Notes: generated by a model from the letters alone, not told the origin. Shown: positions 12,540 through 23,123, numbered from the stretch's first letter. The stretch is DNA of 64,000 nucleotides from Perkinsus olseni (GCA_013115135.1 JABANP010000275.1:1-64000); one strand, 5' to 3'. Numbers and translations: made by a program.

Positions 12540-13411
12540 TCAGTGATGAGAAAATGGTTTCCAAAATTTAGTCACAGACCTGTGGCGAGGATCGAAGGTC
12601 ACGGGCAAACCGTGGCTGCTGGTCCAATATCGGGAAGGCCAAGTAATGTCAAACTGCCCAAGCAGCGCAAGGAGGGCAGCCCCGGCGTCTCCCGTTCGTC
12701 GTCTGAAATTCCCCGGGGCGTAGGTGTCAACGAACTTGCAGAAGGATTTGAACGAAGTGAATTTATCCTGCAGCATCTCCCTCACAGCCGCACAAACTGC
12801 CTTCAATCTGGCACTAGTCTCCACCCCCTTCTCGCCCATAGCCTCCAAGCGTTCATCTCCAACGACCATTCCTTCCTCATCATCAGGGGTGTAGTTCAAC
12901 TCCACGACGGTTGTGTTCAAGCTAGCCAGTTCTTCGCTGAAAGCCGACTCGTCCAAATAGAGGCCCGGTGGCCAGGAACTGAATCAAGAAAGAAGCACCG
13001 CTGCGAAGAGAAAGACACGAACAATGCAATCGCCCTACAAGGTCCCTTCGAACACCTCAGGTCGTGGACAAGTGATTTCAACTGGTTGTATACCGTTTGT
13101 GCGTCGGACTCTCAACTGCAATGATTCCTCGTCGGGTGAGAAGAATTTGTAATTTGTGTAGTAGCAAACCGCACTGTTGTCTGCGAGGACGAGCCGAGCT
13201 TCGTCCAGTTGGGGGAAGTCCTGAGAACAGCCGAATTGTGAAACAGTCAGAGAATAGTGGAAGGGTTGTTCTGAACAACAGTGCCATTGAAAGCATACGA
13301 TTGCCAACGAAGCTCATAATTGAGCAGCCATTCACCTGCCGGTCTTACTTCGGCAATGGCGAGCAAAGGAAAGACAGTTGTGGCTAGGATGAAGGCCTGC
13401 GTGGTCGGCAT
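12540..13411 (-). CDS. Secreted protein Y, copy 2 (unknown family)
   Basis: Starts MPTTQAFILATTVFPLLAIA (signal peptide). The middle section reads DFPQLDEARLVLADNSAVCY and ends PEVFEGTL; the last exon has LDESAFSEELASLNTTVVEL, GDERLEAMGEKGVETSARLK and KFTSFKSFCKFVDTYAPGNF. Same exon plan as copies 1 and 3, with introns of roughly 40-60 nt. No catalytic motif, membrane anchor or known domain seen. The last exon is the most conserved, with few substitutions between copies 2 and 3. Spacing from the upstream frame X2 is 40 bp. Function unknown; tandem amplification of a secreted family is the main clue. Confidence 0.65.
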
Positions 13412-13451
13412 TTGAGAGGGTGTCCTCAGTACTGTGTGAAAGATAGTACTG

Positions 13452-13700
13452 TTATGTTGGCTCGTAGATTTCCTGCTCGATATCCTCCCCTGTCAGGAAA
13501 ACCTCAGTGGCAGTAGTGCGCTCGAGGAATTGGAAGAGATTGGAGCAAGATTCGACAAGTTGCATGCACAGAGCAGCCCTCCTCTCGCGCGCTTCCATAT
13601 TTCTCCGCCAAATCCTTTCCTTGCTCCAACTTCGCAACGCTTCCAACTCCCTTCGCGTACAGTTTAAATTCGCTAGACTTCTCGGACCTACGCGCAGTCC
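13452..13700 (-). CDS. Upstream frame X2 of the cassette (uncertain)
   Basis: Minus-strand frame reading RRNMEARERRAALCMQLVES then FLERTTATEVFLTGEDIEQE and IYEPT-stop, with the stop at 13452-13454. An alternative frame over the same bases gives a charged heptad-like stretch (KLEQGKDLAEKYGSAREEG), so a splice inside the block may switch frames. Nucleotide identity with copy 1 is very high. No known family. Confidence 0.35.
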   Translation of the reverse strand, partial: GLRVGPRSLANLNCTRRELEALRSWSKERIWRRNMEARERRAALCMQLVESCSNLFQFLERTTATEVFLTGEDIEQEIYEPT

Positions 13701-13886
13701 GCACTTCCGCCAGACCTTGGGGTTCGCTTTTCCTCTAGGTTTTGGCCCTTAGCTGCTGACACTCGCAGTGGAAGGTTTTTTTCGGAATTTTCAGTCGCTA
13801 CTTGCCTGATCAATCTCTGGGATGTCCCAAAATAGGTAGGCGTCTAAGTCTCTGAGGCGCAGAACTGCGCTTCTCAGTGCTGTCAT

Positions 13887-14445
13887 CTACACCATTCAGA
13901 CCTACTTAGTGAAACCCAGAGCAAATTAGTTAAACCCAAGAGCAATTTAATAAAGCCCAGACCAAAATAGTAAAACCCCAAAGCAATTTAGTCGGCATGC
14001 GAGACGCATCCGGATCGTCCCTCCTCCCGGCCAGGGACTCCGGCCATGGGAGGCGGGAGGGGCGGCAGAACGAAGTCAGAGTCCCTCCTGCCGCACTGTG
14101 AGAGATGTTCCTCCGAAAAGGTGCTGAACTTCAGCAGCTGAAGCGATTACTTCAATCACGCCGAGACATTGTACCCTCATTGCTCAGCTATGGAAGATAT
14201 GCCAGTCGGAGCACCAATTCGAATGTTTAACGGTTATGTTTCAACCTGTGATCTGCAGGATATCGAGGGGTCACCTCATGTAGTCTGACGATTGTGAGTT
14301 TTTACGTACTTCTTAAGCTTGACATCGTCGAGCTCTACTAAATTGGTCTTCCATGAAACCGAATTGCTTCGGAGTTTTACTATTTTGGTCTGGGTTTTAT
14401 TAATTCGCTCTGGGGTTTTATGAGGTAGGTCTGGAAATGGTGTAG
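13887..14445. mobile_element. Foldback/MITE-like element with long inverted repeats
   Basis: About 80 bp at the left (CAGACCTACTTAGTGAAACC onward to about 13985) is repeated in inverted form at about 14360-14432, with blocks such as CCAGACCAAAATAGTAAAAC matching exactly. Each arm is made of degenerate AAACCCAGAGCAAATTAGT-type subrepeats. The roughly 370-bp interior has no coding potential. CTACACCATT at the left also has an inverted partner at the right, so the precise ends are uncertain. No convincing target duplication found. Confidence 0.7.
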
Positions 14446-14659
14446 AAGAAGTGGCTCGCCCTCATAGATTGACGCAACCCTCCAGTGCCGAGCAGGATAA
14501 CGTAGAACATGCGATAGCACTGCTATCATAGCAGCGTTCAACGAAGACCCTTCGACTACACCATTGACATTCTTGGTGTTAACAAATTCGATATTCGCCA
14601 AACTTGCGTGTTTATTGTCAAACTTGCTTGCGACATTGCCGTTCTTGCCTGTTCACTTG

Positions 14660-15287
14660 TCAAACTTGCACGGGAAATGGTGTAGTAGCAACAGGCCCAG
14701 GCCGGGAATGCCAAGGTGCAAATGACTGTCATCAGCGATGTACAACGAGCTCACAACGTCAAGGCCCTCGATTCAAGGGCAATCCGGAGAGACGAGCCAG
14801 CTCCAGCAACAGTTCCCAGAAATCGCTGGCTTTCCGTTTGATGATGAGCGCTTCAAGCGTAAGAGTTTACGAGGACTGTACCCGGGGTACGCAGAAGATT
14901 CGATACTTTATCGAATAGTGTGTCGCGGAGCAGCAGAGTGGTGGTTGAGAATGAGAAAGTGCTTCCCGACATCAATTCACACCTGTGGCCAAACCGTGGT
15001 TGCGGGTCCTATATCGGGAAGACCAAGTAATGTCAACCCGATTAACTCACAGTAACCCGATTACACACAAGCCTTCCTACCTACGCCGAAAAGGCATCAC
15101 GATACCTGCAGGCAAACCGCCAAGCATATCGCCCATTGATAAGACACTAGTGACTTATCCTAGAGCAACACTGAATGACAGTAGGATTATTGAATAACAT
15201 CAGCATCAGCATACATCTCAGTACAGCCCAAATGACTCGGTACATCTCACGTTCATGATGACAACACCTTGGCGAATGTAACCGTGG
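14660..15287. repeat. Duplicated spacer between cassettes 2 and 3
   Basis: Holds the second copy of the block at 12200-12640. An open plus-strand frame at 14738-15055 has no recognisable domain. The segment to 15287 shows nothing further. Confidence 0.4.
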
Positions 15288-16138
15288 TCAATCGGGATTT
15301 AATGAAGATGAAGGACCGGGGTCGTTACTCTCCGGGTGCGCTCTCGCCAACGCTGTCAGCAGCGCAAGGAGGGCAGCCCCGGCGTCTCCCGGTCGTCGTC
15401 TGAAATTCCCCGGGGCGTAGGTGTCAACGAACTTGCAGAAGGATTTGAACGAAGTGAATTTATCCTGCAGCATCTCCCTCACAGCCGCACAAACCGCCTT
15501 CAATCTGGCACTAGTCTCCACCCCCTTCTCGCCCATAGTCTCCAAGCGTTCTTCTCCAGCGACCATTCCTTCCCCATTATCAGGGGTGTAGTTCAACTCC
15601 ACGACGGTTGTGTTCAAGCTAGCCAGTTCTTCGCTAAAAGCCGACTCGTCAAAATAGAGGCCCGGCGGCCAGGAACTACATTAAGAAAGGCAGCGCTACG
15701 AGGAGGAAGATGCTAGCAACGCCATCGCCCTACAAGGTCCCTTCGAACACCTCAGGTCCTGGGCAGGTGATCACAACTGGTTGTATACCAAGTGTGCGTC
15801 CAACGAACAGAGTCAGTGCCTCCTCGTGGCGGGTGAAGTGTTTGTGATTTGCGTACCCACAAGCCGCAGCGTTGTCTTCAAGTATGAGTGCAACGTTGTC
15901 CAATGGAGGAAAGTCCTGATATCGGATGAATTGTGAAAGGTGAAGACGAGTATACAGGTTGTTACGCCCAACGCTACCACCACCGATATGGCAGCATACG
16001 AGCGTCATCAACACTCATAATTGAACAGCAATCATTGCTTGCTGGCATACAAGAACAGACACCTGCCGGTCTTACTCTGGCAATGGCGAGCCAAGGGAGA
16101 GCAGCTGTAGCTACGATGAAGGCCTGTGCTGTCGTCAT
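15288..16138 (-). CDS. Secreted protein Y, copy 3 (unknown family)
   Basis: Starts MTTAQAFIVATAALPWLAIA (signal peptide). The middle exon is the most diverged of the three: DFPPLDNVALILEDNAAACG and VVITCPGPEVFEGTL. The C-terminal exon again contains FTSFKSFCKFVDTYAPGNF and ends GPSSSLNPD-stop at 15288. The start codon overlaps, as GAATGA, the end of an open reading extension of the upstream X3 frame. No domain recognised. Confidence 0.6.
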
Positions 16139-16167
16139 TCAGGGGAGTGCCCGCAACACTGTGTGAA

Positions 16168-16400
16168 GGAGATAGTGCTGTAGTAGAATTCCTGCTCGAT
16201 CTCCTGCAGTGTCAGGAAAACCCTCGAGAGACGAGTGCGCTCGAGGAATTAGAAGGTATTGGAGCGAAGTTGGACAATTTGCATGCACAGGGCAGCCCTC
16301 CCTTCGCGCGTTTCCATAATTCTCCGCCTTCCAAGAATTTTCTCTTCCAGATGTTTTGGACCAAATCATTTCATATCTCTGAAAACTAAGGTCGTCCAAC
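16168..16400 (-). pseudogene. Upstream frame X3, broken copy
   Basis: Aligns base for base with X1 and X2, but the codon that is CAA (Gln) in the others is TAA here (plus-strand 16249-16251). Downstream of that stop the frame EIEQEF is conserved but loses the usual stop and stays open to a TGA overlapping the Y3 ATG. If X is a gene, this copy is damaged. Confidence 0.35.
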
Positions 16401-16699
16401 TTCGCAGCGTTTCTTCCGCTACTAACTCACACTTCACCCAAGCTAAGCTGCTGTCACTTATCAATTCGCACCAAATTTCTGGTTTCGTTTTTCCCTCATT
16501 CTTGAGGTTGTGGATTGGCCTTTCCTCGCCGTCAGTCGTCAGCGAGAGGTTTTCTATTATGTCGTGCCTCCTTAGGCCTCCAGCTACAGTGAGTTAGCTT
16601 CGTATCGTGAACGAAACAGAATCGTTGAAACCAGAAAGATCTTACTGAAGTACTTCTCACTGCGCCTCTAAAGTATCGCATCAACTTCCGTGACGGATG

Positions 16700-17600
16700 G
16701 AAGTTCAGTCTCAGTCATCATCACTATCCAAGTCAATGTCCACCACCTCTCGGGGATAGGCAGGCGGCAGGTCACCGTGTTTGTGGGCTAGACGGCTGCG
16801 GACGCTCTTCGAAAGCATTTTGGGCGACTTGTTGTCAGCGTCCTCCAACAGGTCTATAATAACCTAGATAACAGAGAGATGCTTCACAATGGATACCAAA
16901 GGAGAAGACTCCCAAGGCGGACCAGTGGGGCGTCCGTTAATCCACAACTGTGCGACAGAACCGTAGAGTGAGGGAAAACTGCTCCGGACTTACATCCCAC
17001 CACTCAGGCTGCTGCAAGCGGTCACAGAGAATGCGACTTGCGGGCCGGTCCAAAATGTTGATTTTCTTAATTTTGGACAGATCAGAGGGAGGCCCACCTT
17101 TGAGGACCTTCCGGTTCTCGGCACGTGGTGAAAAGACTGGGAGATCAAACTGAAGCAGAGCATCCGTGGCAAACCTAACGTGTCTCTCACTATCCCTCTC
17201 ACCTGGACCTCGAAGTATTCAAGATTCTCATCAAGTTGGAAACCGAAGGCTCCGCTCCAGCGTTTGATTATGTCCATCTGATAGCGACCTTCGAGGACCT
17301 TTGTTCTCAACCTGAACAACTCCGAGGACGACATCACCGGAACGGCCAAGGGGAGGAGAACTCCCATTACCGCGTTGTTCCTCCGTATAACTCCACCATA
17401 GACGCATATGAAATCACCCTTGCGGAAATCTTTTGTTGCTACAAGCTTGTATCCAGGATACGCAGGATGGTTCTCCTCGCAGCGAACAACCGAGATCTGA
17501 GAAAGGCCACAGTGCAGCAGTCCACTAGCTCATCGAGGGCTTTTGTGGGAATGGAATTATACACGTCTGACATGGTAGAGGCACATCGAGGACCGATGCC
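16700..17600 (-). CDS. SET-domain N-terminal part plus unknown C-terminal exons
   Basis: The minus-strand exon near 17460-17220 reads GYKLVATKDFRKGDFICVYG then GRYQMDIIKRWSGAFGFQLD, resembling the start of a SET domain (S-adenosylmethionine-dependent lysine methyltransferase). Downstream exons read FSPRAENRKVLKGGPPSDLS, INILDRPASRILCDRLQQPE and, at 16870-16713, KMLSKSVRSRLAHKHGDLPP followed by an acidic DIDLDSDDD-stop. The expected second SET half (the NH motif and the Tyr region) is not downstream; it lies upstream at 17.9-18.4 kb. The pieces may belong to two neighbouring genes or a rearranged one. Boundaries are approximate. Confidence 0.45.
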
Positions 17601-17656
17601 GTAATTGCCACATTTAAGCCAACAATCCTCAAGTTTCATAACGACTCGCCATAAAT

Positions 17657-17738
17657 CGACACCTGAGGGATTCGAACCCTCGCGGGCAGAGCCCAACGGC
17701 TTAGCAGGCCGCCGCCTTAACCACTCGGCCAAAGTGTC
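17657..17738 (-). tRNA. tRNA-Ser (GCU)
   Basis: 82-nt class II tRNA. The acceptor GACACTT pairs with AGGTGTC (one G-T pair), discriminator G. The D-arm is GGCCGAGTGGTTAAGGC. The anticodon arm GGCCTGCTAAGCC gives anticodon GCT. A long variable arm (GTTGGGCTCTGCCCGC) and the T-arm GAGGGTTCGAACCCTC follow. It sits between the two SET-domain pieces, which argues that they are separate transcription units. Confidence 0.93.
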
Positions 17739-17846
17739 TTCGAGAACAGCCGTGCCACGACCTAGCCCCTCCGTTACTATCCACTCGTCTCTCAGTCATG
17801 TCGAGTGATTGTCTTCGCGGACGCCGACAGGTCAATCTTGCGACCG

Positions 17847-18375
17847 CTATCCAGACTCTTCACACAGAAACCGAATGATGCATAGTACAGGAAGGTCGAG
17901 TAGGAAAGTTAAAAGTGGAGGCATGGAATCGCCGATGATGTGTACTATTACCCCTTTCTCTGGCCCCGGTTTAAGCGGGCATGGACGCGAACTAGGCACG
18001 GTTCTAAACTCGCCGAACAGGAGCGCCTCTCTCAATGCTGATGTATGACAGCCCCCCTCGGCCGTGACGAATCCACCGTCCAAGAGCACTCCGTCATAAT
18101 AACTGAAGCCCTCTTGCCAAGATGTTCTGCTTATTTTCATACGCCTCTCCTCGGTAAGGCTCGGCTCTGAGTTCATAACATTGTCCCAGTAAGTGGGCCC
18201 ATAGTGCACAAGGATCTCCTGCTTGCGCCTTATCGGTTTGGTTGCGACCAAACTCATGCATTGAACGGGAAGGCTGTCGTGCTCCGCCATGGGGTTGTCT
18301 GGACAGGCCTCACGACTGCTCTTCAGAATAAAACTGGCATTGGGGTCGTCAGCGTGGTTGGCAAAACGGCCTTCA
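17847..18375 (-). CDS. SET-domain C-terminal part (lysine methyltransferase-like)
   Basis: After an acceptor (TTAACACTTAG near 18377) the exon reads GNEGRFANHADDPNASF, the conserved SET motif for cofactor and active-site formation, then VATKPIRRKQEILVHYGPTY with the catalytic-region Tyr, as in SET C-termini. The frame continues as WDNVMNSEPSLTEERRMK and ends in intron-like sequence near 17960. The N-terminal SET half should precede it at higher coordinates, but 18.4-18.75 kb contains tRNA-like remnants instead, and no obvious exon was found there. A histone or ribosomal-protein methyltransferase role is possible; the target is unknown. Confidence 0.5.
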
Positions 18376-18389
18376 TTGCCTAAGTGTTA

Positions 18390-18575
18390 AAACGCCCTCG
18401 CTGGGATTCGAACCCGCGACCTCTTACCCACCCACTCAGCGTCGAGTACCAAATCCCAGCTGTACCGTTCAGTTTCATCAACGTTGTCAATGCCCGTGAA
18501 GTCAATTTTCTCGGTTGTAGGAGCTGAAGGATCGAGGTCCCCGGTTCGATCCCCCGCACCGGCATCTCACAGAAA
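18390..18575. repeat. tRNA-like remnants, possible SINE
   Basis: The minus strand at 18393-18440 carries a B-box-like GGGTTCGAATCCCAGC. The plus strand at about 18490-18570 carries a shortened tRNA shape: A-box-like TTTTCTCGGTTGTAGGAGC and B-box CCGGTTCGATCCCC, with an acceptor TGCCCGT/CACCGGCA containing one mismatch and a truncated anticodon arm. These look like decayed tRNA copies or tRNA-derived SINE ends. Confidence 0.35.
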
Positions 18576-18754
18576 TATGTCACGTCCTTGCCTCGGGTTG
18601 ACCTTCTCTGCAGGCTCCTCGCCGCACCTTTCCCCAATCCATCATTCTTGCCCTCAGCAAGATCTTGCCGCAGTTGGCCTTTAATAAACGATAACATCAC
18701 GCTGCTCAACTCCATACCACAACTTGCACAACAATTGGGTTCGCTCAGATGAAC

Positions 18755-19520
18755 AGTAGGCCGGGCCTACCTGTACATCCTAGACACTGATGAGGTCGAC
18801 CAGCCTCTCGCTATCAGTCGATCGAAACTGAGGGATGAACTCATTGCTCGACAAACGCCGCTACAACAGTTTCGAATACACAGTGAGTAGCGACCAGCGT
18901 ATCCAACCTATCCGCAACTCACCAGCTTCAACATAAGATACGAACTACCATCCCATCAAAAACCGTATACTCATTTGCGAACTCCCAGCGCTGAACTACC
19001 GCGGAATCTTATCCCGAAGGCATGCAGCAGCATTCCTAAGATATCTTCGCACTCGATAGATTCCACCCTCCAACCCCCTCCTATCACCATTCCTGGAACT
19101 CCAAGCAAAGCCGTCTATAGTCGCTCGCCGGCAGCTCGTGCAGGCCATGGATCGACTCGCGAAGGAACCTGCCCAACCCAATGGAACCCTTTTCGTGTCT
19201 CCACAATTACTCGAGGAGCTCCAAGATCGACCGTTTCTATGTCCTTGGCGTCCCCTCCCGCCCGCCGAACCCTGTCCTTCAATCGCTCCCACTCGCCCTG
19301 AATTAATTAACATTCCTGCACCCATCAACAACAGCCCATACCAGCAGCCTATCGCCAAGACCGGACCGATTCTGCTGCCCTCGAACACTCATCAGGAGCA
19401 CTATCCGATCACACTTCTCCTCGCACACTTCAATCCACTCATCAAGGTCCTCCTGGGAGACCGCCATCATCAACTGCCCCTGCCATTGGTGATGCTAACC
19501 AGGACTGGTAACTCGACACC
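18755..19520 (+). CDS. Possible gene of unknown function
   Basis: Plus-strand exons are suggested by YILDTDEVDQPLAISRSKLR (about 18770-18830) and by a long open frame ending at 19522 with AMDRLAKEPAQPNGTLFVSP and QLLEELQDRPFLCPWRPLPP. The latter stays open for 128 codons and is Pro-rich toward its C-terminus. No ATG-to-stop model could be settled and no family is recognised. The minus strand is also partly open, so strand assignment is tentative. Confidence 0.3.
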
Positions 19521-19746
19521 GTAGGTTATTGGATGCTGCTCATTGCGAATTTGGTTTTTACTTCGAAGAGGCCCCGAGAGTAATGACCAGTATGCTGCCG
19601 CCATCGCCGCCTTCGCCGCTGCCGCCACATGGAGCATCATCGTAAGACTTTTGAGGAGAATTGTACGCTGTTCAACGACGACCATCATCAAATGCATTTA
19701 CTATAGTAGCTAGAGGTGTCAGAATATTCTTCAGTATCGAAGGCAG

Positions 19747-20553
19747 CTAACCTTCAATAGACTGCCGTACCTGTGTAAAAGCATGCTCGACCTCAAGATT
19801 CTCCTCAGTTCAATTACCAGTCTGCGAACCTTCTTCTTGTAGGCTGGGTAATCCTTCTTAAACTCAACCTGGCAAAAGAGGAATCTAAGGTTGCAGCGTG
19901 CAGGATACGGATAGGTCGAAGTATACTTACTGCTGCATCAACATTAGCAGGTGAGTCCAAATTCGGCGAGGCCAGCATAGATATAACAGAAACCAAGATA
20001 GACTCCACACTCAGTCTGCATAAAATACACCACCCTAGAATTGAACCAGAGACCTTTCGCATAGCATTACATTGGTCTCCATCGTTCATCTGCGGACTCT
20101 AGTTCATTAAACTGGTCTGTTCCCGGTGGGTGAAGAATTGATATGCATACCCGTCCATCTAAAAACATTTTCAGTTCTCCCAAACTCCCAAATTCCCAAC
20201 CTCCCCCGTCTACCAGGATAGACGTTGGGATGCCACATGGGCGTCTCGAAGCGCATCGCGGGCGGGTTATTGGGAAAGTCCTCAGGGAACTGCAGTATCG
20301 CCGAGAAGAGACCTCCTTCGTAGAGAGAGTCCGGAGGGCCTGTCAGGTGTACGGTGGGAGAGAGGACGTTGTTGTTGATATTATTACCTTCAAAACAGAC
20401 ACGCCACTTGAAGAAGTCAGAATCGTCTTCTAGACCGACCGAAAATCCACAGGAGTCGTCCCTTGTTAACTCTAAGATTCGACAAAGATATGCCCAACTT
20501 GACCTCAAGATACGCCGTACCAATGAGCTGCTTTTTGAGAAGCTCGCGGGCAA
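19747..20553 (-). CDS. Ubiquitin-conjugating enzyme E2, Ubc7/UBE2G2 type
   Basis: Transfers ubiquitin from E1 to substrates or E3s; this E2 type works in ER-associated degradation. Exons in order read GFSVGLEDDSDFFKWRVCFEG, GPPDSLYEGGLFSAILQFPE, MRFETPMWHPNVYP, then after an intron DGRVCISILHPPGTDQFNEL, where C is the active-site cysteine (near 20140). The insertion after the cysteine (PPGTDQFNELESADERW) is typical of Ubc7/UBE2G proteins. Further exons: SVESILVSVISMLASPNLDS, PANVDAAVEFKKDYPAYKKK, and the end VRQSIEG-stop at 19747. At least five GT-AG introns of roughly 30-60 nt connect them in phase; one near the start may be only 27 nt. HPN and catalytic residues are intact, so the gene looks functional. 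Predicted protein about 165 residues. No C-terminal membrane anchor is visible. Confidence 0.88.
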
Positions 20554-20967
20554 CAGACATCAAACTATACGGAAACAACTGAGGTTGATGAAAAGTGACA
20601 GTTGGTGGGTAGACGCGCTGGTATCATAGGTTGAAGCGTGCAAGATACGAAGTAGCTCATCGATGCGATCACGAGTCGACCTTGCAAAGACGAAGCGACG
20701 GTCATTGCAACCGTGGAATGTTCTGATCTGAACATATCCTGGTACAAACGTTTACGTAGCAGGAAAATGGAGTTTTTCGCTCAAAGTTTTCACGCAACGC
20801 ATAATCGTTTGGAATTTTGAACTCGCAACTCGAAAATTCTATTTTATCTCTGCGCTCCCTGTTGACTCTCGTGAACGCGGGCGGCGTATCCGAGGTCGAT
20901 GCTTGTAGCAGATGAATGAAGCATCTGGGTTAACGACATTCACAGCATTAATCGCTAGTTCAGTCCT

Positions 20968-21700
20968 GTGACCATTCGCGACTTCATCTCTGAGCGCTGC
21001 TGGCCCTCTTCGTCCAGTCAGCTGGTAAACAGCGTCGTATCACTCCTCTTCACGGATGAAAGCCGCGGAGACTCTCAAACGACCGGGGAAGGGCGGAGGA
21101 AAATCTCATTCGTCTTCCCGGTCTGGCCAATAATTCATGAACTTGGTGGCTTCTCACTAGGTTTTTAATGCCGTTATCGCAGCCATTCGCCCCAATCCAG
21201 TACCACACCTCTCCCAACTCATTTCTACACCACACCAGAGTGACTGTCTTGACTCTTTGCTTCTGCCTAACGACTATGGCCCTGTGGGCTGCCTCCCCCC
21301 CTCGCCGACGTAGACCCCTCGGCCCCATCAAGGTAGGTGGTCCAGTCCATGAGCTGCTGTTTTTCCCAACGTGCTGTCCTGGCTCTCTCAGCTGGGGGCT
21401 CTGAACAACAACGGAATTATGGAGTGTATCGCAGCCCGAGAAGGAGATCCAAACTCTCCTCTCCTCATCTTCCACATCGATCGAGTCAACAGGGGCATCG
21501 GCATCAGTACCGTTCGGTGTGGCAGACAGCGCTACGTTCAGTAAGTTGTCCTGCTCTTCGTCCATCAGGCTTCCTCGCCGATCGACGACACCCCGTCTTT
21601 GACCGTCTGGAATCTCTTATCTGCTGTCTTTGCATCATCAATCCCCCTGTTCTGAAACTCAAGTCGATTCTGGAATTAGTTTTCACGCGTAAATTGAGGG
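20968..21700 (-). CDS. Possible multi-exon gene, unknown function
   Basis: Minus-strand segments look coding: FQNRGIDDAKTADKRFQTVK (21660-21600), DEEQDNLLNVALSATPNGTD and VDSIDVEDEERRVWISFSG (21565-21430). A weaker stretch ELGEVWYWIGANGC lies near 21190. The acidic, hydrophilic character matches no family I recognise. The opposite strand is also open, so confidence is low. Confidence 0.3.
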
Positions 21701-21729
21701 TTTAGGATCAGTTCTGATCTGAACGTCCC

Positions 21730-22099
21730 CAATGTCTCACCTTACATTGACGTATCCCTCCCACCATCACACCCTTCAGTTACCCTTATCAGCTCCGACG
21801 ACTTCGCTTCGGGAAGGCCGGCCTTACTGGAGCGGGTAGATGATGTCAATGCGGCTGGGCTGATAGTAAAATCAACGCCTTGCCCTGTGGAGATTGGCGA
21901 CCCCTTCATGCAGCGGAAGTATCAGAGAATTTTCCGGAAAATTTTCAACTTTTTGAAACTGGAACCCGCGGAGCGATGTGAAGCTGTTCTGAACGGACTC
22001 AAGTCGAGGATGGTGGGAGAGGAAGGCACTCATGAGCAGCTTCATGACGCGATTTGCCTACTTTACCTCGAGCTAACCGCCCCCTTAAGGACAGGTTAG
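21730..22099 (+). CDS. Tandem family M, copy 1 (C-terminal exon)
   Basis: Reads SPYIDVSLPPSHPSVTLISS, then RPALLERVDDVNAAGLIVKS, then GDPFMQRKYQRIFRKIFNFL and ERCEAVLNGLKSRMVGEEGT, ending ELTAPLRTG-stop (22097-22099). The last 60 residues match the ends of copies at 22.9-23.0 and 23.6-23.7 kb (pattern: DPxMxxxFxxLF, then KCxxALEGLRxxLA, then ELLxAxCxL). No known domain. The upstream exons of this copy are not clear. Confidence 0.5.
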
Positions 22100-22229
22100 T
22101 TCTGTATCATGATGTTCTCGGTGTCGTTACTCTCGCGATGATGAGCTGTTGGTCTTGTCAATGACGGCACAGGAGCGGTCCACACGCGTCCTGCCATGGT
22201 GACGACCTCATTGGGGATCTTCTGAAGGC

Positions 22230-23021
22230 GCTCACTTGCGATGGATGATCAGCACGTGCTCGTCCGGTGGAGTTTGGTAGTGTTTGTGCTCGCATCATCA
22301 CTGTGACTCTCCTGGACGGGTTGGCTCATCATCACTATCGGCGATCGCAGTGTTCTCCCGACCCACTCCATCATCTAATGCGCAGCCCTGTCCCCTACCT
22401 GGAAGGTCTTCTGTTTGCTCATTAACTGCGTGGCGGCGCTCAAAGGCGGTGAGGCTAACCTCAAGTTGTCGTCGTTGGACTCCCACAGCGCTATGGAGGT
22501 AGTGTCCGTCTTGTAGCTGATTTTTGCATTTTCTGTCATCAGTTGGATGGAGTGCGCCACGGCACTAACCTGATTCGATGCACTTGGTGGGAGCAAGGAA
22601 AGTCTCCAGACCTGGAGGAGGGTCTCGGCTTCAAGTTCTACGTGGACCAAGTCAACGCGGGAGTTGGGACCCGTTCTGTTCGGTGCTCGGGAGAGGAGTT
22701 CAACTAGTAAGTGTCCAGTGGGATCCACTTGCTTAGGATGGACGTTGCTCAGCAACGACTACATCCCCGCCATGTTCCAGCAAAGGATCCCGGCGTTTTC
22801 GGAAAAATACCCGGGCGTCACCGACCCCACTAATGCACGACCATTTCCGCGGTCTGTTCGACGCCTCTTCCGATGGCTGGCAGGGCCTCGAGCCTGTCGG
22901 GAAGTGCCGCGCAGCTCTTGAAGGGTTGAGGCGAAAGCTGGCCAGACATACCGGGAGTGATGAGGAACTTTTGAATGCGGTGTGCATGAGGCATTCTATC
23001 ATGTCCCGGTCTCTTGAGTAA
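22230..23021 (+). CDS. Tandem family M, copy 2
   Basis: A possible signal-peptide exon (MDDQHVLVRWSLVVFVLASS, about 22244) is followed, after introns, by LIRCTWWEQGKSPDLEEGLG and FKFYVDQVNAGVGTRSVRCS (22560-22700). The terminal exon reads PLMHDHFRGLFDASSDGWQG, KCRAALEGLRRKLARHTGSD and ELLNAVCM, with a stop at 23019-23021. Two cysteine-bearing stretches and the lack of a membrane segment fit a secreted protein. Unknown function. Confidence 0.5.
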
Positions 23022-23123
23022 CGATGTTCGTGTAGCTGTTGTTGATGTATTCACCATGGCTTGCTTTTTAACCACCTTGTACGGGTTTCCCTCTTCTCCT
23101 GTCAGCTCCGTATACCGCGTACC

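Noticed and set aside
18484..18575. Functional plus-strand tRNA
   Set aside because: The T-stem and acceptor have mismatches and the anticodon arm is too short to fold.
18975..19388. Minus-strand 130-codon frame with a Gly/Ser-rich centre
   Set aside because: Likely a shadow of the opposite-strand Pro-rich frame; no splice context or motif.
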